Of a stretch of 64,000 nucleotides of DNA, positions 61,756-64,000 are shown piece by piece (position 1 is the stretch's first letter; each line of letters starts with the position of its first letter). A model generated the notes under the pieces. That model worked only from the letters and a program-made list of their open reading frames with translations. It did not search any database and was not told the DNA's origin. The position numbers were made by a program, and so were the translations under genes. The stretch is from the NCBI RefSeq assembly GCF_002223055.1, contig NZ_NKFL01000007.1, positions 930,001 to 994,000 of the forward strand. The letters are read 5' to 3'. This DNA comes from Burkholderia sp. HI2500 (GTDB taxonomy: Bacteria; Pseudomonadota; Gammaproteobacteria; Burkholderiales; Burkholderiaceae).

Positions 61756-62208
61756 TTCTTCGTTTAGTACCGTTAATTAAAACGATTGATCCGGCGCCGA
61801 CGATCATCCGGCACGCCGCCCGGCTTGCGGGCCCTGCGCGGCACATCGATGCCGCGCGGCGTGGCGTCGGCTGCCCCCCCAAAACGACGTCACGCTGACT
61901 TTCAGATGCGAACACCCGGCGACGATCGTTGCCTCCGCAACCGTCTCCACCACCGCCCTGCCTCCTGGAGCGTCACAGGCTTCCCAGGGGCTTACAGTGC
62001 CGCAACGACTGTTTATTCACTACAAGAAGTTTCCCGAATTTTCAGTTTGTTTAACTAAACAATCCGGCGTTAAGTGGCTTTGGGTACAAATTTCCGCCAT
62101 TGTTGCGTTGCAACGGCGGCGCACAGGGGGGTGCTTTGACGGGCGCCCGGCGAACCCGGGCGCCACATGAACCGGCGGAACGGAACGAATGAATGAATGC
62201 CGTGCGCG
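61756..62208. other. Intergenic region upstream of the GH92-GH2 unit
   Basis: 453 bases holding the promoter of the glycosidase pair. The stretch near 61760-61785 (TTAATTAA-like) and 62030-62065 is AT-rich. I see no gene; small open frames lack ribosome-binding sites. Confidence 0.5.
62047..62062. promoter_or_regulatory. Palindrome upstream of GH92, candidate operator
   Basis: TTGTTTAACTAAACAA has 7-bp arms (TTGTTTA/TAAACAA) around AC. Its size and AT-rich centre resemble sites of LacI/ROK-type sugar regulators. It lies about 290 bases before the GH92 start and about 150 bases after the end of the beta-propeller gene. No regulator gene of that type is in the window. Confidence 0.35.
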
Positions 62209-63396
62209 TCAGCGCGGCAACGTCCTCAGCGAAGAAGGCCCGCCCGTCAGTGCAATCCGCTTGCCCGTATCGTGCAGCTTGCCGCCTTCGACCGAATAGA
62301 GCGCCAGTTGCCGTTCGACGTTGAACTGCACGATCACGTGCCGGCTGTCGGCGGTGAACACGATGCCTTGCGCGGCTTCGCCGCCGGGCAACTCGCTCAC
62401 CTTCACGGCCTGCCCGTTGCGGATCTCGAACAGCAGCACCTTGCCGATCTTGTGGCGGCCCGGGTTGTCGGCCGTCAGGTTCGAGCCGTCCATCGCCTGC
62501 ACGGCGATCCACTTGCCGTTCGGCGAGATCGCGACGCCTTCCGGCAACGACGGCACCGTCAGGTACTGGACCGTGCGGAACGGCGTGCGCGACACGTCGA
62601 TCAGCGCGACGGTATCGGCGTCGCCCGCCAGCGTGCCCGTATAGCCCGGCAGCCCCGCGAGCCCGACGTTGCTGACGACGGCCCAGCGGTTGTCGCTCGA
62701 CACGTCGATCGTGTAAGGCGCGACGCCGGTGCTCAGGCGCGACCCGCTGTCGGTCACCTTGCCGTCGTCGACGTTCAGCACCGCGATGCCCTGCTCGTCG
62801 CGCAGCGACACGAGCGCATGCTTGCCGTCATGGGTGAAGCTGATCCCCGCCAGCCGCTTCTTGCCGATCTTCAGGTTGCCGTCGAGCGTCACGTTCGTGC
62901 CGTCGATACGCAGGATCGACACGCTGCCGTCGACGTTCGCGACGAGCGCGAGCTTGCCCGAGCGGTCGATCGCGATGCCTTGCGGATGCGTGCCGAGCTC
63001 GATGCGCGTGATCGACGGCGGCGCGGCGTCGAGATTCACGACCTGCAGGAACGTGTCGAACACGAGCTGCTTCGCGGCCGTGTCGTAGCGCGTCGGCGCG
63101 CCGACGAGCGCGAGCTTCGCGTCCGGCGTGATCGCGACGGCCTGCGGCGGCCCCTGGATGCCGTTCTCGACGTCGACCTGCAGCGCGACCTTCGGCGGGA
63201 ACGTGCTGGCGTCGAGCAGCGTCAGCGTGTCGGCGGGCGGCGAAGCCAGATAGGTGTCGCGGCCCTCGACGCGCTGGTACTTGCCGTCGTTGCCGGACAC
63301 GATCCAGTCGGCGGCGTGGGCGGCAACGGCCGTCGTGGCGAGGGTCAGTGCGGCGAGCAGGCGCGCACTGCGCGGGCGAAAAGGATTCGAATGCAT
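62209..63396 (-). CDS. Periplasmic beta-propeller (YncE/lactonase-like) protein
   Basis: A 395-aa protein with a signal peptide (cleavage near VAAHAA at about 25-30) and seven or so YncE-like blade repeats (for example LALVANVDGSVSILRI, HALVSLRDEQGIAVLNV, WIAVQAMDGSN, HVIVQFNVERQLALYS). Such propellers bind DNA, metals or partner proteins in the periplasm; no catalytic residues are evident. ATG at 63396 has GGAGAA 9 bases upstream; the longer frame upstream has no support. It lies 128 bases after the MlrC-type gene on the same strand. Confidence 0.75.
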   Translation of the reverse strand: MHSNPFRPRSARLLAALTLATTAVAAHAADWIVSGNDGKYQRVEGRDTYLASPPADTLTLLDASTFPPKVALQVDVENGIQGPPQAVAITPDAKLALVGAPTRYDTAAKQLVFDTFLQVVNLDAAPPSITRIELGTHPQGIAIDRSGKLALVANVDGSVSILRIDGTNVTLDGNLKIGKKRLAGISFTHDGKHALVSLRDEQGIAVLNVDDGKVTDSGSRLSTGVAPYTIDVSSDNRWAVVSNVGLAGLPGYTGTLAGDADTVALIDVSRTPFRTVQYLTVPSLPEGVAISPNGKWIAVQAMDGSNLTADNPGRHKIGKVLLFEIRNGQAVKVSELPGGEAAQGIVFTADSRHVIVQFNVERQLALYSVEGGKLHDTGKRIALTGGPSSLRTLPR

Positions 63397-63524
63397 GTCG
63401 GTCGATTCTCCGGATCGGTTGCGGACACAATGGATGGCATCGACCCTGCTGCTCGACGGGTCGGTGCCATCGCATGATGCCCGAAAGCCGGCAAATCCGG
63501 CGTTTTGCGCCCGGTCGGTTTCCG

Positions 63525-64000
63525 TCACGCCGTCCCGCGCGCGCCGGACGACGACCATTCGCCCACCACGTCGAGCGGATACACGGGCCGCGCCAGCCGC
63601 TCGTATTGGAACAGCCCGTAGTCCGACCCCGTCACGCCGCGGCTGTCGCATTCGACCAGCGCGGCTGCGATCGGCACGAACACCGGCCGGCAATACATCC
63701 GCGACTTCAGCAGCAGGAAGCGCGCGCGGCGTGGATCGACGCCGACGCTCTCGAACACGCCGAGATCCCACGGCTCCTGGGTCCGCTCGGTGATGACCAG
63801 CGTGGCCGCGCCGATGTCGAGCACGGCCGTGCGGCCCATGTACGCACGCTGGCCCGTGTAAGTGGGCCCCGTGATCACGTATTCGCCGTCGGTGAGCGCA
63901 CGCACGATGCCGGTCGCGCGGAACGGCTCGCGCCGCACGCCGCCGTGCGACGGCAGGCGGTTGCCCACCGATACCGTGACGGTCGCGCCGACACCCGCGT
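63525..64000 (-). CDS. MlrC-type (M81) metallopeptidase, C-terminal part (5' end outside window)
   Basis: At least 158 residues of a protein that reads in from beyond 64000. The visible part is the MlrC C-terminal domain: GATVTVSVGNRLP, EYVITGPTYTGQRAYMGRTA, FLLLKSRMYCRPVFVPIAA and RPVYPLD. The family is named after microcystinase C, a zinc peptidase that cuts linearised microcystin; most relatives are uncharacterised and may act on small peptides or lactones. A GTG at 63968 could look like a start, but the frame stays open and family-like to the window edge. Likely in an operon with the beta-propeller gene. Confidence 0.8.
   Translation of the reverse strand, partial: AGVGATVTVSVGNRLPSHGGVRREPFRATGIVRALTDGEYVITGPTYTGQRAYMGRTAVLDIGAATLVITERTQEPWDLGVFESVGVDPRRARFLLLKSRMYCRPVFVPIAAALVECDSRGVTGSDYGLFQYERLARPVYPLDVVGEWSSSGARGTA

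Noticed and set aside
1..64000. CRISPR arrays, tRNA or rRNA genes, insertion sequences, prophage genes
   Set aside because: I looked for regularly spaced repeats, cloverleaf-like segments and transposase or integrase motifs and found none.

Overview
The window is GC-rich throughout, codes densely, and looks like accessory DNA from a Burkholderia of the cepacia complex. The strongest pointer is the left end. An NRPS end, an NRPS with a terminal thioesterase, a GT25 glycosyltransferase, a small unknown protein, a cyclic-peptide ABC exporter and two facing LuxR-type regulators lie in the order known for the ocfE-ocfD-ocfC-ocfB-ocfA-ambR2-ambR1 end of the occidiofungin (burkholdine) antifungal cluster. 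The A-domain codes I read (Asn, then Ser followed by an epimerase) fit the last residues of that peptide. Organism and compound are inferences from gene order and motifs; no database was searched.

Region 1 (1-15574) is this glycolipopeptide cluster. The megasynthases finish the peptide and cyclise it, the GT25 enzyme probably adds the sugar, the ABC protein exports it, and the two LuxR-family proteins probably control it. A 1.4-kb non-coding stretch with an AT-rich core follows (15575-16955), then a Tat-exported VAO-type FAD oxidase resembling cholesterol oxidase (16956-18704).

Region 2 (19055-46332, minus strand, plus the divergent thioesterase to 47463) is a second assembly-line cluster that I cannot match to a known product. 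A single 12-gene operon reads MbtH, CmlA-like hydroxylase, JmjC-type oxygenase, an unrecognised 470-aa protein, NRPS (C-A-T), NRPS-PKS (C-A-T-C-A-T-KS-AT-T-C-A-T-E*), a second CmlA-like hydroxylase, a membrane-anchored serine hydrolase, a GNAT acetyltransferase, an MFS exporter and an Asp/Asn-hydroxylase-family oxygenase. It ends at a rho-independent terminator. Predicted backbone: Ser-Val-X-(malonate, unreduced)-Y. There is no in-line thioesterase, the last domain is a degenerate epimerase-like domain, and there are four candidate oxygenases. This is the best candidate for an undescribed system in the window.

Region 3 (47540-64000) is a mosaic of ordinary accessory genes: a TetR regulator divergent from a squalene-hopene cyclase, an ankyrin protein, a cupin, a class C beta-lactamase, an alpha/beta hydrolase, a FlxA-like protein, a small membrane protein and a methyltransferase. 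After these come an exported GH92/GH2 pair for mannose-containing glycans, a periplasmic beta-propeller protein and the C-terminal part of an MlrC-type (M81) metallopeptidase cut by the window end. I saw no rRNA, tRNA, CRISPR array or insertion sequence.
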